A stretch of DNA of 64,000 nucleotides from Vibrio ostreae. Lineage in GTDB: Bacteria; Pseudomonadota; Gammaproteobacteria; Enterobacterales; Vibrionaceae. Numbering within the stretch: the first letter of the stretch is position 1; each line of letters opens with the position of its first letter. Below the pieces are notes generated by a model. The model saw only the letters and a list, made by a program, of their open reading frames with translations. It did not search any database and was not told where the DNA came from. The position numbers were made by a program, and so were the translations under genes. Of the stretch, positions 39,871 to 51,771 are shown piece after piece. The stretch lies in NCBI RefSeq assembly GCF_019226825.1, contig NZ_CP076643.1, forward strand, positions 3,038,001 through 3,102,000. The letters are read 5' to 3'.

Positions 39871-40611
39871 ATGAGTAACGAACTGATCTACGGCATTCAC
39901 GCAGTGCGTGCCGTCCTGGAACGCGACCCGGCACGTTTTGTTGAAGCGTACGTCCTGAAAGGTCGTCAGGATGATCGCCTGCTGCCGGTACTGAACGAGC
40001 TGGCTCGTATCGGTGTATCGATTCAGGAAATGAACCGCAAAGTTCTGGATGACAAAGCGAACGGAGCCAATCACCAGGGCGTGATTGCCAAAGTCAAACC
40101 GAGCAAGCCGCTGAATGAAAATGACCTGGACGCGATCCTGGCTCAACATGAGCAGCCATTGCTGCTGGTACTGGATGGCGTCACCGATCCGCACAACCTG
40201 GGGGCGTGTCTGCGTAATGCCGATGCCGCAGGTGTGGCAGCGGTGATTGTGCCGAAAGATAAATCAGCACCGATGACAGCAACGGTCAGCAAAGTGGCGT
40301 GCGGTGCGGCGGAAACCGTGCCTCTGGTGCGGGTAACCAACCTGGCGCGTACCATGCGTGCACTGCAGGAGCAGGGCGTTTGGTTTGTCGGTACGGCTGG
40401 CGAAGCGACCCACGATATCTACCACAGCAAACTGACCGGGCCGCTGGCTATCGTGATGGGTGCGGAAGGGGATGGTATGCGTCGACTGACCCGAGAAACT
40501 TGTGATGACCTGATCAAGATCCCGATGGCCGGCACAGTTTCCAGCCTTAACGTGTCTGTGGCAACCGGTATCTGCCTGTTTGAGGCAGTGCGTCAGCGTT
40601 CGCTGAGCTAA
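39871..40611 (+). CDS. rlmB: 23S rRNA (guanosine-2251-2'-O)-methyltransferase RlmB
   Basis: A 246-residue SPOUT (SpoU/TrmH) methyltransferase. The N-terminal substrate-binding domain has [15 protein letters not shown]; the knot domain shows [30 protein letters not shown] and [15 protein letters not shown] (motifs 1-3). It methylates G2251 in the peptidyl transferase P loop. Starts 28 bp after the rnr stop, with an AGGTAA site, and ends at a strong terminator. Confidence 0.97.
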   Translation: MSNELIYGIHAVRAVLERDPARFVEAYVLKGRQDDRLLPVLNELARIGVSIQEMNRKVLDDKANGANHQGVIAKVKPSKPLNENDLDAILAQHEQPLLLVLDGVTDPHNLGACLRNADAAGVAAVIVPKDKSAPMTATVSKVACGAAETVPLVRVTNLARTMRALQEQGVWFVGTAGEATHDIYHSKLTGPLAIVMGAEGDGMRRLTRETCDDLIKIPMAGTVSSLNVSVATGICLFEAVRQRSLS

Positions 40612-40631
40612 CTGACCCGCTAACACAGCAA

Positions 40632-40658
40632 AACGCAGGCCCAGGCCTGCGTTTTTTT
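40632..40658 (+). terminator. Rho-independent terminator after rlmB
   Basis: Perfect 8-bp stem acgcaggc/gcctgcgt with ccag loop, T7. Confidence 0.9.
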
Positions 40659-40732
40659 ATTGGTAATGCTGGTTACAGCTTAACCCCGAATCAGTGGTTT
40701 AGAATTAATAGCGTTTATTTTTCAAACACTGC

Positions 40733-40760
40733 TTGCATGCCCCCCGCCGATCTGTATAAT
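40733..40760 (+). promoter_or_regulatory. S10 operon promoter
   Basis: TTGCAT (40733-40738), 16-bp spacer, perfect TATAAT (40755-40760), in the gap before rpsJ. The expected transcript start is near 40767. Confidence 0.75.
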
Positions 40761-40766
40761 GCAGCC

Positions 40767-41352
<586 letters not shown>

Positions 41353-41366
41353 GGGAGATTAGAAGA

Positions 41367-41996
41367 ATGATTGGTCTAATCGGTCGTAAAGTGGGCATGA
41401 CCCGCGTATTTACTGAAGAAGGCGTTTCTATCCCAGTAACAGTTGTTGAGGTTGAAGCTAACCGTATTTCTCAAGTTAAAACTCTTGAGTCTGACGGCTA
41501 CGCAGCAATCCAGGTAACTGCTGGTGCTAAGAAAGCAAACCGCGTAAACAAAGCTGAAGCAGGTCACTTTGCTAAAGCTGGCGTTGAAGCTGGTCGCGGT
41601 CTTTGGGAATTCCGTTTGGAAAACGGTGAAGAGTTTGAAGTTGGTGCTGAACTGACTGTTGAACTGTTCAACGAAACTAAGAAAGTAGACGTTACTGGTA
41701 CATCTAAGGGTAAAGGTTTCCAAGGCGCTGTTAAGCGTTGGAACTTCCGCACTCAAGATATGACTCACGGTAACTCATTGTCTCACCGCGCACCTGGCTC
41801 TATCGGTCAATGTCAGACTCCAGGCCGCGTGTTTAAAGGCAAGAAAATGGCAGGTCACATGGGTGCTGAGCGTGTAACGACTCAAAACCTAGAGATCGTA
41901 CGAGTTGACGCTGAGCGCAATCTGCTTCTTATTAAAGGTGCAGTCCCAGGCGCAACTGGCGGCAACGTGATCGTAAAACCAGCTGTTAAAGCATAA
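41367..41996 (+). CDS. rplC: 50S ribosomal protein L3
   Basis: A 209-residue early-assembly large-subunit protein. Starts [15 protein letters not shown]; the loop [28 protein letters not shown] reaching the peptidyl transferase centre is present, with the Gln that PrmB methylates (GQCQTPGRV). Confidence 0.98.
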   Translation: MIGLIGRKVGMTRVFTEEGVSIPVTVVEVEANRISQVKTLESDGYAAIQVTAGAKKANRVNKAEAGHFAKAGVEAGRGLWEFRLENGEEFEVGAELTVELFNETKKVDVTGTSKGKGFQGAVKRWNFRTQDMTHGNSLSHRAPGSIGQCQTPGRVFKGKKMAGHMGAERVTTQNLEIVRVDAERNLLLIKGAVPGATGGNVIVKPAVKA

Positions 41997-42012
41997 CGTC
42001 TAGGAGTAAGTA

Positions 42013-42615
42013 ATGGAATTGATGGTTAAAGGTGCTAACGCACTAACTGTTTCCGAAACTACTTTCGGACGTGAGTTCAACGAAGCTCTTGTACACCAAG
42101 TAGTTGTTGCATACGCAGCAGGTGCTCGTCAAGGTACTCGTGCTCAAAAGACACGTTCAGAAGTTTCTGGCGGTGGCGCTAAGCCATGGCGTCAAAAAGG
42201 TACTGGCCGTGCGCGTGCTGGTACAATTCGTAGCCCAATCTGGCGTACAGGTGGTGTTACTTTTGCTGCGAAACCACAAGATCACAGCCAAAAAGTAAAC
42301 AAGAAAATGTACCGCGGTGCTATGAAAGCAATTCTTTCTGAGCTAGTTCGTCAAGAGCGTCTAATCGTTGTTGATAACTTCTCAGTAGAAGCACCAAAAA
42401 CTAAAGAGCTAGTAGCTAAGCTTAACGAACTTGAGCTTAACGATGTACTTATCGTTACTGGCGAAGTAGACGAGAATCTGTTCTTAGCTGCTCGTAACCT
42501 GTACAAAGTTGACGTGCGCGACGCTTCTGGTATCGACCCAGTAAGCCTGATCGCATTTGACAAGGTTCTTATGACTGCTACTGCAGTTAAGCAAGTAGAG
42601 GAGATGCTGGCATGA
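42013..42615 (+). CDS. rplD: 50S ribosomal protein L4
   Basis: A 200-residue protein lining the exit tunnel and, in this group, a feedback regulator of its own operon through the S10 leader. The tunnel loop [18 protein letters not shown] is visible at about residues 55-72. Its stop overlaps the rplW ATG by 4 nt. Confidence 0.98.
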   Translation: MELMVKGANALTVSETTFGREFNEALVHQVVVAYAAGARQGTRAQKTRSEVSGGGAKPWRQKGTGRARAGTIRSPIWRTGGVTFAAKPQDHSQKVNKKMYRGAMKAILSELVRQERLIVVDNFSVEAPKTKELVAKLNELELNDVLIVTGEVDENLFLAARNLYKVDVRDASGIDPVSLIAFDKVLMTATAVKQVEEMLA

Positions 42616-42914
42616 TTCGTGAAGAGCGTCTACTAAAAGTTCTACGTGCTCCACACATCTCTGAAAAAGCAACTATGGCTGCAGAGAAAGCGAACACTAT
42701 CGTTTTCAAAGTAGCAAAAGATGCAACTAAGAAAGAGATCAAAGCAGCTGTAGAAAAGCTATTTGAAGTTGAAGTTAAGTCTGTAAATACCCTTATTCTT
42801 AAGGGTAAGACCAAGCGTCAAGGTCTACGCCAAGGCCGTCGTTCAGACGTGAAGAAAGCGTACGTAACTTTGAAAGAAGGTCAAGATCTTGACTTTGTTG
42901 GCGGCGCGGAATAA
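42612..42914 (+). CDS. rplW: 50S ribosomal protein L23
   Basis: A 100-residue protein at the tunnel exit that docks trigger factor and SRP. Motifs [11 protein letters not shown] and [20 protein letters not shown] are typical. Translationally coupled to rplD by a 4-nt overlap. Confidence 0.98.
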   Translation: MIREERLLKVLRAPHISEKATMAAEKANTIVFKVAKDATKKEIKAAVEKLFEVEVKSVNTLILKGKTKRQGLRQGRRSDVKKAYVTLKEGQDLDFVGGAE

Positions 42915-42930
42915 CAGGAGTAGTTGAAAA

Positions 42931-43755
42931 ATGGCTATTGTTAAATGTAAGCCGACTTCGGCTGGTCGTCGTCACGTAGTTAAAGTTGTTAACACTGACC
43001 TGCACAAGGGTAAGCCTTACGCACCACTTTTAGAGAAAAACTCTAAAAATGGCGGTCGTAACAACAACGGTCGTATCACTGTACGTCACATCGGTGGTGG
43101 TCACAAACAACACTACCGTGTAATCGACTTTAAACGTACTAAAGATGGCATCCCAGCGAAAGTTGAGCGCCTAGAATACGATCCAAACCGTAGCGCGAAT
43201 ATCGCTCTGGTTCTGTACAAAGACGGTGAGCGTCGTTACATCATTGCACCTAAAGGTCTGCAAGCTGGTGATGTTATCCAATCTGGTGTTGATGCACCGA
43301 TTAAAGCGGGTAACACTCTGCCAATGCGCAACATCCCTGTAGGTTCAACCGTTCACAACGTAGAGCTGACTCCTGGTAAAGGTGCACAGCTAGCTCGTTC
43401 TGCGGGTGCATATGCACAAATCGTTGCTCGCGACGGTTCATATGTAACTATCCGTCTACGTTCTGGCGAAATGCGTAAAGTATTGTCTGAAGGCCGTGCA
43501 ACAATCGGTGAAGTAGGCAACTCTGAGCACATGCTACGTGAACTGGGTAAAGCTGGTGCTAGCCGCTGGCGCGGTGTTCGTCCAACCGTTCGCGGTGTGG
43601 TAATGAACCCGGTTGACCACCCACACGGTGGTGGTGAAGGCCGTACTTCTGGTGGTCGTCACCCAGTATCTCCTTGGGGTATGCCTACTAAAGGCTTTAA
43701 GACCCGTAAGAACAAACGCACTGACAAGTACATCGTACGTCGTCGCAATAAGTAA
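42931..43755 (+). CDS. rplB: 50S ribosomal protein L2
   Basis: A 274-residue core large-subunit protein needed for subunit joining and peptidyl transfer. [19 protein letters not shown] opens it; the C-terminal [16 protein letters not shown] holds the conserved His near the active centre. Confidence 0.98.
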   Translation: MAIVKCKPTSAGRRHVVKVVNTDLHKGKPYAPLLEKNSKNGGRNNNGRITVRHIGGGHKQHYRVIDFKRTKDGIPAKVERLEYDPNRSANIALVLYKDGERRYIIAPKGLQAGDVIQSGVDAPIKAGNTLPMRNIPVGSTVHNVELTPGKGAQLARSAGAYAQIVARDGSYVTIRLRSGEMRKVLSEGRATIGEVGNSEHMLRELGKAGASRWRGVRPTVRGVVMNPVDHPHGGGEGRTSGGRHPVSPWGMPTKGFKTRKNKRTDKYIVRRRNK

Positions 43756-43772
43756 TCTATTAAAGAGGATAA

Positions 43773-44054
<282 letters not shown>

Positions 44055-44064
44055 GGAGTAAATA

Positions 44065-44397
44065 ATGGAAGCATTAGCTAAACATAACTTTGCTCGCATT
44101 TCTCCTCAGAAAGCTCGCTTAGTTGCAGATCAAATTCGTGGTAAGAAAGTTGACCAAGCACTAGAAGTTCTGACTTTCAGCAACAAAAAAGCTGCTGTAC
44201 TAGTTAAGAAAGTTCTAGAGTCAGCTATCGCGAACGCGGAGCACAACGAAGGTGCAGATATTGACGACCTACGTGTCGCTAAAATCTTCGTAGATGAGGG
44301 CCCAGTCATGAAGCGTATTATGCCTCGTGCTAAAGGCCGTGCGGATCGTATCTTGAAGCGTTCAAGCCACATCACTGTGGTTGTCGCAGATCGCTAA
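44065..44397 (+). CDS. rplV: 50S ribosomal protein L22
   Basis: A 110-residue tunnel protein, opening [19 protein letters not shown]; the beta-hairpin [15 protein letters not shown] at the C-terminus reaches the tunnel constriction and is a site of macrolide resistance in other bacteria. Confidence 0.98.
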   Translation: MEALAKHNFARISPQKARLVADQIRGKKVDQALEVLTFSNKKAAVLVKKVLESAIANAEHNEGADIDDLRVAKIFVDEGPVMKRIMPRAKGRADRILKRSSHITVVVADR

Positions 44398-44416
44398 GAG
44401 ACTAGGAGAGTAAGCA

Positions 44417-45118
44417 ATGGGTCAAAAAGTACATCCAAATGGTATTCGTCTAGGCATCGTTAAGCCTTGGAATGCTACATGGTTTGCTAACACCAAAGAT
44501 TTCGCTGACAACCTAGACGGCGACTTCAAGGTACGTCAGTTCCTGACTAAAGAACTGTCAAAAGCGTCTCTATCACGCATCGTTATCGAGCGTCCTGCGA
44601 AGAGCATCCGTGTGACTATTCACACTGCTCGTCCAGGTGTTGTTATCGGTAAGAAAGGTGAAGACGTTGAGAAGCTACGCGCAGCAGTAGCGAAAATCGC
44701 AGGTGTACCAGCGCAAATCAACATCGCTGAAGTACGTAAGCCTGAGCTAGACGGCCAACTAGTGGCTGATAGCATCGCGTCTCAACTAGAGCGTCGTGTT
44801 ATGTTCCGTCGTGCTATGAAGCGCGCGGTACAGAATGCTATGCGTCTAGGCGCTAAAGGTATCAAAGTGGAAGTAAGCGGTCGTCTAGGCGGCGCTGAAA
44901 TCGCACGTTCAGAGTGGTACCGTGAAGGCCGTGTGCCTCTACACACTCTACGTGCTGACATTGATTACGCAACTTCTTCGGCTCACACCACTTACGGTGT
45001 AATCGGCGTTAAAGTTTGGATCTTCAAAGGTGAGATTCTAGGCGGAATGCCAGCTGCTAACGCAGTAGAGCCTAAGGCTGACAAGCCTAACAAGAAGCCG
45101 CGTAAAGGCCGTAAGTAA
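44417..45118 (+). CDS. rpsC: 30S ribosomal protein S3
   Basis: A 233-residue mRNA-entry protein. [19 protein letters not shown], the KH-domain loop [14 protein letters not shown] and a basic tail ending [11 protein letters not shown] are visible. Only 11 bp before rplP. Confidence 0.98.
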
Positions 45119-45129
45119 GGAGTCGACAG

Positions 45130-45540
45130 ATGCTACAACCTAAACGTACTAAGTTCCGTAAGGTTCATACAGGTCGTAACCGTGGTCTGGCTAAAGGTAC
45201 TGAAGTAAGCTTCGGTTCTTTTGGTTTGAAAGCTGTAGGCCGTGGTCGTCTAACTGCTCGTCAAATCGAAGCGGCACGTCGTGCTATGACGCGTCACATT
45301 AAGCGTCAAGGTAAAATCTGGATCCGTGTGTTCCCAGACAAACCAATCACAGAAAAACCACTAGAAGTTCGTCAAGGTAAGGGTAAAGGTAACGTTGAGT
45401 ACTGGGTAGCCCAAATCCAACCTGGTAAGGTTATGTACGAAGTTGATGGTGTACCTGAAGAACTGGCTCGTGAAGCGTTCCGTCTTGCGGCGCGTAAACT
45501 GCCATTCAAGACTACATTTGTAACTAAACAGGTGATGTGA
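45130..45540 (+). CDS. rplP: 50S ribosomal protein L16
   Basis: A 136-residue protein placing tRNA in the A/P sites: [36 protein letters not shown] and [14 protein letters not shown]. Stop overlaps the rpmC ATG by one base. Confidence 0.98.
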
Positions 45541-45731
45541 TGAAAGCACAAGATCTACGCGAAAAAAGCGTTGAAGAGCTGAATGCAGAGCTGATGAATC
45601 TGCTTAAAGAGCAGTTCAACTTGCGCATGCAAGCTGCAACTGGTCAACTACAGCAAACTCATACTCTGAAAGCTGTACGCCGTGATATCGCACGTGTTAA
45701 AACTGTTTTGACTGAGAAGGCGGGCGCATAA
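45540..45731 (+). CDS. rpmC: 50S ribosomal protein L29
   Basis: A 63-residue helical hairpin protein near the tunnel exit, [19 protein letters not shown]. The ATG at 45540 overlaps the rplP TGA; a GTG one codon earlier is less likely. Stop overlaps rpsQ by one base. Confidence 0.97.
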   Translation: MKAQDLREKSVEELNAELMNLLKEQFNLRMQAATGQLQQTHTLKAVRRDIARVKTVLTEKAGA

Positions 45732-45985
45732 TGAGCGACAATATTCGTACCCAGCAAGGTCGTGTAGTTAGCGACAAGATGGACAAGTCTATCACTGTTG
45801 CTATCGAACGTTTTGTGAAGCACCCAATCTACGGTAAATTCGTTAAGCGTACGACTAAAGTACACGCACATGATGAAAACAACGAGTGTGGCATCGGCGA
45901 CACAGTTGAGATTTCAGAATGTCGTCCACTGTCTAAGACTAAGTCTTGGACTTTGGTAAAAGTAGTAGAAAAAGCGAAAATCTAA
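45731..45985 (+). CDS. rpsQ: 30S ribosomal protein S17
   Basis: An 84-residue OB-fold primary binding protein: [18 protein letters not shown]. Last gene before a strong terminator, so it closes the S10 operon here. Confidence 0.98.
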   Translation: MSDNIRTQQGRVVSDKMDKSITVAIERFVKHPIYGKFVKRTTKVHAHDENNECGIGDTVEISECRPLSKTKSWTLVKVVEKAKI

Positions 45986-46004
45986 TTTAGCTTGACTACG
46001 AATA

Positions 46005-46041
46005 AAGCGGCCCCAATTATTTTTGGGGCCGCTTGTTTTTT
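46005..46041 (+). terminator. Rho-independent terminator between rpsQ and rplN
   Basis: An 11-bp perfect stem (46005-46015 with 46024-46034), loop of 8, then a G and a T6 run (46036-46041). It cleanly separates the S10 and spc operons. Confidence 0.9.
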
Positions 46042-46064
46042 GACTACCCAATCTCGAAAAAGGG

Positions 46065-46073
46065 TGGTACAAT
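46065..46073 (+). promoter_or_regulatory. spc operon promoter (extended -10)
   Basis: TGG followed by TACAAT (46068-46073) forms an extended -10 element. A TTGACT at 46040-46045 lies 22 bp upstream, too far for a normal -35. A short hairpin (cccgacccgagacgggtc) follows in the leader before rplN. Confidence 0.6.
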
Positions 46074-46144
46074 TCGCGTCCCTTTAAAGAGGCAGCCCGA
46101 CCCGAGACGGGTCTAGTTTATTTAATATTTAGCGGAGCACTAAC

Positions 46145-46516
46145 ATGATCCAAATGCAAAGTATGCTGGACGCAGCTGATAACTCAGGCGCTCGCAGCGT
46201 AATGTGTATTAAGGTTCTGGGTGGCTCTCACCGTCGTTACGCTCATGTGGGCGACATCATCAAAGTTACCGTGAAAGAAGCAATTCCACGCGGTAAAGTG
46301 AAGAAAGGTGATGTACTGAAGGCGGTGGTAGTTCGCACCCGTAAAGGCGTACGTCGACCAGACGGTTCTGTCATTCGCTTCGACCGTAATGCTTGTGTGC
46401 TGTTGAACAACAACACCGAGGCACCAATCGGTACACGTATCTTTGGTCCAGTGACTCGTGAACTTCGTACTGCGAAATTCATGAAGATTGTTTCACTGGC
46501 TCCAGAAGTTCTGTAA
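46145..46516 (+). CDS. rplN: 50S ribosomal protein L14
   Basis: A 123-residue bridge protein, [21 protein letters not shown]. First gene of the spc operon, after its own promoter. Confidence 0.98.
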   Translation: MIQMQSMLDAADNSGARSVMCIKVLGGSHRRYAHVGDIIKVTVKEAIPRGKVKKGDVLKAVVVRTRKGVRRPDGSVIRFDRNACVLLNNNTEAPIGTRIFGPVTRELRTAKFMKIVSLAPEVL

Positions 46517-46530
46517 GGAGCGGCAATAAA

Positions 46531-46848
46531 ATGGCAGCTAAAATCCGTCGTAATGACGAAGTGATCGTTCTTGCTGGTAAAGACAAAGGCAAGAAAGGTA
46601 AAGTAACTAAGGTTCTAGCAACTGGTAAAGTTATCGTAGAAGGTATCAACCTTGTTAAGAAACACCAGAAACCTGTTCCTGCACTAGGTATCCAAGGCGG
46701 TATCGTAGAGCAAGAAGCAGCGATCGACGTTTCTAACGTGGCTATCTTCAACGCAGCTACTGGTAAAGCGGACCGTATCGGTTTTCGTTTCGAAGACGGC
46801 AAGAAAGTTCGTTTCTTCAAGTCTAACAACGAAACCGTTTCTAACTAA
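46531..46848 (+). CDS. rplX: 50S ribosomal protein L24
   Basis: A 105-residue assembly initiator with a KOW motif ([23 protein letters not shown] region). Family length; 14 bp after rplN. Confidence 0.98.
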   Translation: MAAKIRRNDEVIVLAGKDKGKKGKVTKVLATGKVIVEGINLVKKHQKPVPALGIQGGIVEQEAAIDVSNVAIFNAATGKADRIGFRFEDGKKVRFFKSNNETVSN

Positions 46849-46872
46849 TTAGAAGTAATTTGGAGTTCTACT

Positions 46873-47412
46873 ATGGCGAAACTGCATGATTACTACAAGT
46901 CGTCTGTAGTCGCTGAACTGACCAAACAGTTCGGTTACACAAGCGTCATGCAAGTCCCTAGAATTGAGAAAATCACCCTCAATATGGGCGTTGGTGAAGC
47001 AATCAACGATAAGAAACTACTGGAAAACGCAGCATCTGACATGGCAACCATTTCTGGTCAAAAGCCACTGATCACTAAAGCGCGTAAATCTGTTGCTGGT
47101 TTCAAAATTCGTGAAGGCTACCCAATTGGTTGTAAAGTAACCTTGCGTGGCGAACGCATGTGGGATTTTCTGGAGCGCTTAATTGCAATCGCTCTACCAC
47201 GTGTACGTGACTTCCGCGGTGTTAGCGCTAAGTCTTTTGACGGCCGCGGTAACTACAGCATGGGCGTTCGCGAGCAAATCATCTTTCCGGAAATCGACTA
47301 CGATAAAGTCGATCGTGTGCGCGGTCTTGATATCACTATCACGACGTCTGCTGCAAACGATGAGGAAGGCCGTGCTCTGCTGGCTGCCTTTAACTTCCCA
47401 TTCCGTAAGTAA
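46873..47412 (+). CDS. rplE: 50S ribosomal protein L5
   Basis: A 179-residue 5S rRNA-binding protein: [33 protein letters not shown] and [20 protein letters not shown]. In enterobacteria S8 represses the spc mRNA near this start; whether that site exists here was not determined. Confidence 0.98.
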   Translation: MAKLHDYYKSSVVAELTKQFGYTSVMQVPRIEKITLNMGVGEAINDKKLLENAASDMATISGQKPLITKARKSVAGFKIREGYPIGCKVTLRGERMWDFLERLIAIALPRVRDFRGVSAKSFDGRGNYSMGVREQIIFPEIDYDKVDRVRGLDITITTSAANDEEGRALLAAFNFPFRK

Positions 47413-47429
47413 GGTGAAGGGTTACTGTT

Positions 47430-47735
47430 ATGGCTAAACAATCAATGAAAGCACGTGAAGAAAAACGTGCAAAGCTAGTAGCTAAGTTCGCAGAAAAGCG
47501 TGCAGCGCTAAAAGCTATCATCAGCGATGTAAACGCATCTGAAGAAGATCGTTGGAATGCAGTTCTGACTCTGCAATCTCTTCCACGTGATTCAAGTGCA
47601 TCACGTCAGCGCAACCGTTGTAACCAAACTGGTCGTCCACACGGTTACCTACGTAAGTTCGGTCTGAGCCGTATTAAAGTTCGTGAAGCTTGCATGAAAG
47701 GCGAGATTCCTGGACTTCGTAAGGCTAGCTGGTAA
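47430..47735 (+). CDS. rpsN: 30S ribosomal protein S14 (long, zinc-free form)
   Basis: A 101-residue S14 with [21 protein letters not shown] but without the paired CxxC of short zinc-binding S14, hence the long C-minus form. 17 bp after rplE. Confidence 0.98.
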   Translation: MAKQSMKAREEKRAKLVAKFAEKRAALKAIISDVNASEEDRWNAVLTLQSLPRDSSASRQRNRCNQTGRPHGYLRKFGLSRIKVREACMKGEIPGLRKASW

Positions 47736-47764
47736 TTGCCACTTAATCATTTGGAGTAAAGTTT

Positions 47765-48157
47765 ATGAGCATGCAAGATCCGATTTCGGATATGCTGACC
47801 CGTATTCGTAACGGTCAGGCAGCAAACAAAGTTGCTGTTAAAATGCCTTCTTCAAAGCTGAAAGTTGCAATCGCTGCACTACTGAAAGCTGAAGGTTACA
47901 TCGTTGACTTCGCTGTTGAAAGCGAAGCAAAACCTGAGCTGGAAATCACTCTTAAGTATTTCCAAGCGAAACCAGTAATCGAGCAAATCAAGCGCGTTTC
48001 TCGTCCAGGTCTTCGTGTTTATAAGAAGAAAGACGAGCTGCCATCAGTGATGGGCGGTCTTGGTGTTGCTGTTGTTTCCACTTCCAAGGGTCTGATGTCA
48101 GACCGCGCTGCTCGTAAAGCAGGTCTTGGCGGTGAAATCATTTGCTACGTAGCTTAA
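47765..48157 (+). CDS. rpsH: 30S ribosomal protein S8
   Basis: A 130-residue primary 16S-binding protein, opening [18 protein letters not shown] and ending [20 protein letters not shown](I)...; known translational repressor of the spc operon in E. coli. Confidence 0.98.
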   Translation: MSMQDPISDMLTRIRNGQAANKVAVKMPSSKLKVAIAALLKAEGYIVDFAVESEAKPELEITLKYFQAKPVIEQIKRVSRPGLRVYKKKDELPSVMGGLGVAVVSTSKGLMSDRAARKAGLGGEIICYVA

Positions 48158-48173
48158 TTTTAAGGAGTAGAAC

Positions 48174-48707
48174 ATGTCTCGTGTTGCTAAAGCACCTGTC
48201 GCTATTCCAGCTGGCGTAGAGGTGAAACTAAACGGCCAAGAGATCACTGTTAAAGGCGCTAAAGGTGAACTAACTCGCGTTATTCACAACGGCGTAGTGA
48301 TCGCACAGGAAGAAAACAACCTAACTTTCGGCCCAGCTGAAGGTGTTGCTAACGCATGGGCTCAAGCAGGTACTGCTCGCGCTCTGGTTAACAACATGGT
48401 TGTTGGTGTTACTGAAGGCTTTACTAAGAAGCTAGTTCTTAAGGGTGTAGGTTACCGTGCTGCTATCAAAGGCAACGCTGTAGGTCTGACCCTGGGCTTC
48501 TCTCACCCTGTTGAGCACGAGCTGCCAGCGGGTGTTAAAGCTGAATGTCCAAGCCAAACTGAAATTGTACTGACTGGTGCTGATAAGCAAGTAGTTGGTC
48601 AAGTTGCGGCTGACATTCGTTCTTACCGCGCGCCTGAGCCTTACAAAGGTAAAGGTATTCGTTACGCAGATGAAAATGTGCGTACTAAAGAAGCTAAGAA
48701 GAAGTAA
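48174..48707 (+). CDS. rplF: 50S ribosomal protein L6
   Basis: A 177-residue two-domain protein near the factor site: [27 protein letters not shown] and the C-terminal [11 protein letters not shown] signature. Confidence 0.98.
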   Translation: MSRVAKAPVAIPAGVEVKLNGQEITVKGAKGELTRVIHNGVVIAQEENNLTFGPAEGVANAWAQAGTARALVNNMVVGVTEGFTKKLVLKGVGYRAAIKGNAVGLTLGFSHPVEHELPAGVKAECPSQTEIVLTGADKQVVGQVAADIRSYRAPEPYKGKGIRYADENVRTKEAKKK

Positions 48708-48716
48708 GGTAACACT

Positions 48717-49070
48717 ATGGATAAGAAAGCATCTCGCATCCGTCGTGCTACACGTGCACGTCGTAAGATTGCAGAACTGGGTGCGACTCGCCTAGTTGTA
48801 CACCGTACTCCTCGTCACGTGTACGCTCAGGTAATCGCAGCGAACGGCTCTGAGGTTATCGCATCAGCTTCTACTGTAGAAAAAGCGATCCGTGAGCAAG
48901 TGAAATACTCTGGTAACATCGATGCAGCTAAAGCAGTAGGTAAAGCTATTGCAGAGCGTGCGCTTGAGAAAGGCGTATCAGCTGTTGCATTTGATCGTTC
49001 CGGTTTCCAATACCACGGTCGAGTAGCGGCGCTGGCAGACTCTGCTCGCGAAGCTGGTCTGAAATTCTAA
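48717..49070 (+). CDS. rplR: 50S ribosomal protein L18
   Basis: A 117-residue 5S rRNA-binding protein: [35 protein letters not shown], and [20 protein letters not shown]. Confidence 0.98.
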   Translation: MDKKASRIRRATRARRKIAELGATRLVVHRTPRHVYAQVIAANGSEVIASASTVEKAIREQVKYSGNIDAAKAVGKAIAERALEKGVSAVAFDRSGFQYHGRVAALADSAREAGLKF

Positions 49071-49084
49071 GGTAGGGTTGGAAG

Positions 49085-49588
49085 ATGGCTAAAGAACAAC
49101 AAGTTCAAGCGAATGATTTGCAAGAAAAGCTAATCGCCGTTAACCGCGTTTCTAAAACGGTTAAAGGTGGTCGAATCATGAGCTTCACTGCACTGACTGT
49201 AGTTGGTGACGGTAACGGTCGTGTAGGTTTCGGTTACGGTAAAGCCCGTGAAGTACCTGCAGCGATTCAAAAAGCAATGGAAAAAGCACGTCGTAACATG
49301 GTTACTATCGCGCTTAACGAAGGTACTCTTCACCACCCGGTGAAAGGTCGCCACTCGGGCTCTAAAGTTTACATGCAGCCAGCTGCAGAAGGTACTGGTG
49401 TAATCGCAGGTGGTGCGATGCGTGCAGTACTTGAAGTTGCGGGTGTACATAACGTTCTGTCTAAAGCATACGGTTCTACGAACCCTATCAACATCGTTCG
49501 TGCAACGATCGACGCTCTAGTAGATGTTAAGTCACCAGAAATGGTTGCGGCTAAACGTGGTCTAACTGTTGAATCTATTTCGGAGTAA
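49085..49588 (+). CDS. rpsE: 30S ribosomal protein S5
   Basis: A 167-residue fidelity protein: [19 protein letters not shown] (spectinomycin-loop region), [20 protein letters not shown], and [18 protein letters not shown]. Confidence 0.98.
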   Translation: MAKEQQVQANDLQEKLIAVNRVSKTVKGGRIMSFTALTVVGDGNGRVGFGYGKAREVPAAIQKAMEKARRNMVTIALNEGTLHHPVKGRHSGSKVYMQPAAEGTGVIAGGAMRAVLEVAGVHNVLSKAYGSTNPINIVRATIDALVDVKSPEMVAAKRGLTVESISE

Positions 49589-49595
49589 GAACACC

Positions 49596-49772
49596 ATGGC
49601 AACTATTAAAGTAACTCAAACTAAAAGCTCAATTGGTCGCCTACCGAAGCACAAAGCTACTTTGCGCGGTCTAGGTCTTCGTAAAATCAACCACACAGTA
49701 GAACTTGAAGATACTCCGTGCGTACGCGGTATGATCAACAAGGTTTACTACATGGTTAAAGTTGAGGAGTAA
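49596..49772 (+). CDS. rpmD: 50S ribosomal protein L30
   Basis: A 58-residue protein, [20 protein letters not shown]. The nine-residue upstream extension would run into rpsE and is rejected; the ATG at 49596 lies 7 bp after the rpsE stop. Confidence 0.97.
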
Positions 49773-49777
49773 TCATA

Positions 49778-50212
49778 ATGTTTTTGAATACTCTATCACC
49801 GGCTGCTGGTTCTAAACCTTCTAAGAAGCGTGTAGGCCGTGGTATCGGTTCTGGCCTTGGTAAAACTGGTGGCCGTGGCCACAAAGGTCAAAAGTCACGT
49901 TCTGGCGGTAAAGTTCGTCCAGGTTTCGAAGGCGGTCAGATGCCTCTGAAACAACGTCTACCAAAATTCGGTTTCACTTCTCGTAAGAGCCTAGTGTCTG
50001 CTGAAATTCGTCTGTCTGAACTGGCGAAAGTAACTGGTGACGTAGTTGATCTAAACAGCCTGAAAGCGGCAAACCTGGTGACTAAAAACATCGAGTTTGC
50101 AAAAATCGTTCTTTCTGGCGAGATCAACAAAGCAGTGACTGTAAAAGGTCTGCGCGTAACTAAAGGCGCTAAAGCTGCAATCGAAGCTGCAGGCGGTAAA
50201 ATCGAGGAATAA
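49778..50212 (+). CDS. rplO: 50S ribosomal protein L15
   Basis: A 144-residue protein with Gly/Arg/Lys-rich N-terminal extension ([23 protein letters not shown] region) and C-terminal globular part. 20 bp before secY. Confidence 0.98.
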   Translation: MFLNTLSPAAGSKPSKKRVGRGIGSGLGKTGGRGHKGQKSRSGGKVRPGFEGGQMPLKQRLPKFGFTSRKSLVSAEIRLSELAKVTGDVVDLNSLKAANLVTKNIEFAKIVLSGEINKAVTVKGLRVTKGAKAAIEAAGGKIEE

Positions 50213-50232
50213 TCTCGAGGATTGAGGTACAG

Positions 50233-51567
50233 ATGGCTAAGAAACCAGGACAAGATTTTCGTAGTGCTCAGAGCGGCTTAAGTGAGCTGAAGTCGCGCTT
50301 ATTATTCGTAGTGGGTGCGCTTCTAGTATTCCGAGCAGGCTCTTTTGTGCCAATCCCTGGTATTGACGCTGCTGTACTTGCCGATTTGTTCGAACAGCAA
50401 AAAGGCACCATCATTGAGATGTTTAACATGTTCTCTGGTGGTGCACTTTCGCGTGCATCTATATTCGCACTGGGCATCATGCCGTATATTTCGGCATCTA
50501 TTGTTGTCCAGTTGCTGACTGTAGTTCATCCAGCGTTAGCCGAACTCAAGAAAGAGGGTGAGGCAGGCCGTCGTAAGATTAGCCAATATACGCGTTACGG
50601 CACGCTTGTACTTGCATGTTTCCAGGCTATTGGTATTGCAACCGGCTTACCAAACATGGTCGACAATCTGGTTGTTATCAACCAAACCATGTTTACGCTA
50701 ATTGCTACCGTGAGTTTAGTAACCGGCACCATGTTCCTGATGTGGTTAGGTGAACAAATTACAGAGCGTGGAATTGGTAATGGTATTTCATTACTAATCT
50801 TTGCAGGTATCGTTGCTGGATTGCCACAAGCAATCGGTCAGACAATCGAGCAAGCGCGTCAAGGTGAACTGCATGTACTTCTTCTACTGTTAATTGCAGT
50901 GGTAGCTTTTGCTGTTATTTACTTCGTTGTGTTCATGGAACGTGGTCAGCGTCGAATCGTCGTTAACTACGCGAAGCGTCAACAGGGTCGTAAAGTTTTT
51001 GCAGCGCAAAGCACTCACTTGCCATTGAAAATTAATATGGCGGGTGTTATCCCTGCGATTTTCGCATCGAGCATTATCCTGTTCCCAGGAACACTGGCTC
51101 AGTGGTTTGGTCAGAACGGCGAGAGCAGCACATTTGGTTGGCTAACTGATGTGTCTTTGGCTCTGAGCCCGGGTCAACCGCTGTATGTAATGCTTTATGC
51201 AGCAGCGATTATTTTCTTCTGTTTCTTCTATACTGCGTTGGTGTTTAACCCTCGCGAAACAGCAGATAACTTGAAGAAGTCTGGTGCATTCGTACCCGGT
51301 ATCCGCCCAGGCGAACAGACAGCTAAGTACATTGATAAAGTAATGACTCGCTTAACCTTAGCCGGTGCGCTATACATTACTTTCATCTGTCTGATCCCTG
51401 AGTTCATGATGGTCGCTTGGAACGTACGTTTCTACTTCGGCGGCACATCACTACTGATTGTAGTTGTCGTAATCATGGACTTTATGGCACAGGTACAGAC
51501 TCATATGATGTCAAATCAATATGATTCTGTGTTGAAAAAGGCAAATCTGAAAGGTTATGGCCGTTAA
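50233..51567 (+). CDS. secY: Preprotein translocase subunit SecY
   Basis: A 444-residue inner-membrane protein with ten membrane helices, the pore of the SecYEG channel. The start [23 protein letters not shown], the plug-region [27 protein letters not shown] and the cytosolic loops [28 protein letters not shown] are typical. Penultimate gene of the spc operon. Confidence 0.98.
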   Translation: MAKKPGQDFRSAQSGLSELKSRLLFVVGALLVFRAGSFVPIPGIDAAVLADLFEQQKGTIIEMFNMFSGGALSRASIFALGIMPYISASIVVQLLTVVHPALAELKKEGEAGRRKISQYTRYGTLVLACFQAIGIATGLPNMVDNLVVINQTMFTLIATVSLVTGTMFLMWLGEQITERGIGNGISLLIFAGIVAGLPQAIGQTIEQARQGELHVLLLLLIAVVAFAVIYFVVFMERGQRRIVVNYAKRQQGRKVFAAQSTHLPLKINMAGVIPAIFASSIILFPGTLAQWFGQNGESSTFGWLTDVSLALSPGQPLYVMLYAAAIIFFCFFYTALVFNPRETADNLKKSGAFVPGIRPGEQTAKYIDKVMTRLTLAGALYITFICLIPEFMMVAWNVRFYFGGTSLLIVVVVIMDFMAQVQTHMMSNQYDSVLKKANLKGYGR

Positions 51568-51603
51568 CAGGTCGCCATTCAGAGAGATTTACGGAGTTTA
51601 GCA

Positions 51604-51718
51604 ATGAAAGTTCGTGCTTCCGTTAAAAAAAATCTGCCGTAACTGTAAAGTTATCAAGCGTAACGGTGTCGTTCGCGTGATTTGCAGTGAGCCAAAGCAC
51701 AAGCAACGCCAAGGCTAA
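51604..51718 (+). pseudogene. rpmJ: 50S ribosomal protein L36 (rpmJ), +1 frameshift at A8
   Basis: The ATG at 51604 gives MKVRASVKK and then, because the A run at 51625-51632 has eight As, reads NLP-stop. With seven As the frame continues [28 protein letters not shown] to the TAA at 51716-51718, a perfect 37-residue zinc-type L36 (Cys at 11, 14 and 27, His at 32). The span is 115 nt, exactly one more than 38 codons. This is most likely a sequencing error; ribosomal or polymerase slippage on A8 is a remote alternative. The gene is too short to appear as a long ORF. Located after secY as in other gammaproteobacteria. Confidence 0.95.
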
Positions 51719-51735
51719 TAAGCAGAAATTTTTAC

Positions 51736-51764
51736 TTGAAAAGTAAGGGTTGGTCGAGTATATT
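51736..51764 (+). promoter_or_regulatory. Alpha operon promoter
   Basis: TTGAAA (51736-51741), 17-bp spacer, TATATT (51759-51764), in the 149-bp gap between rpmJ and rpsM. Confidence 0.6.
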
Positions 51765-51771
51765 CCTCGGC

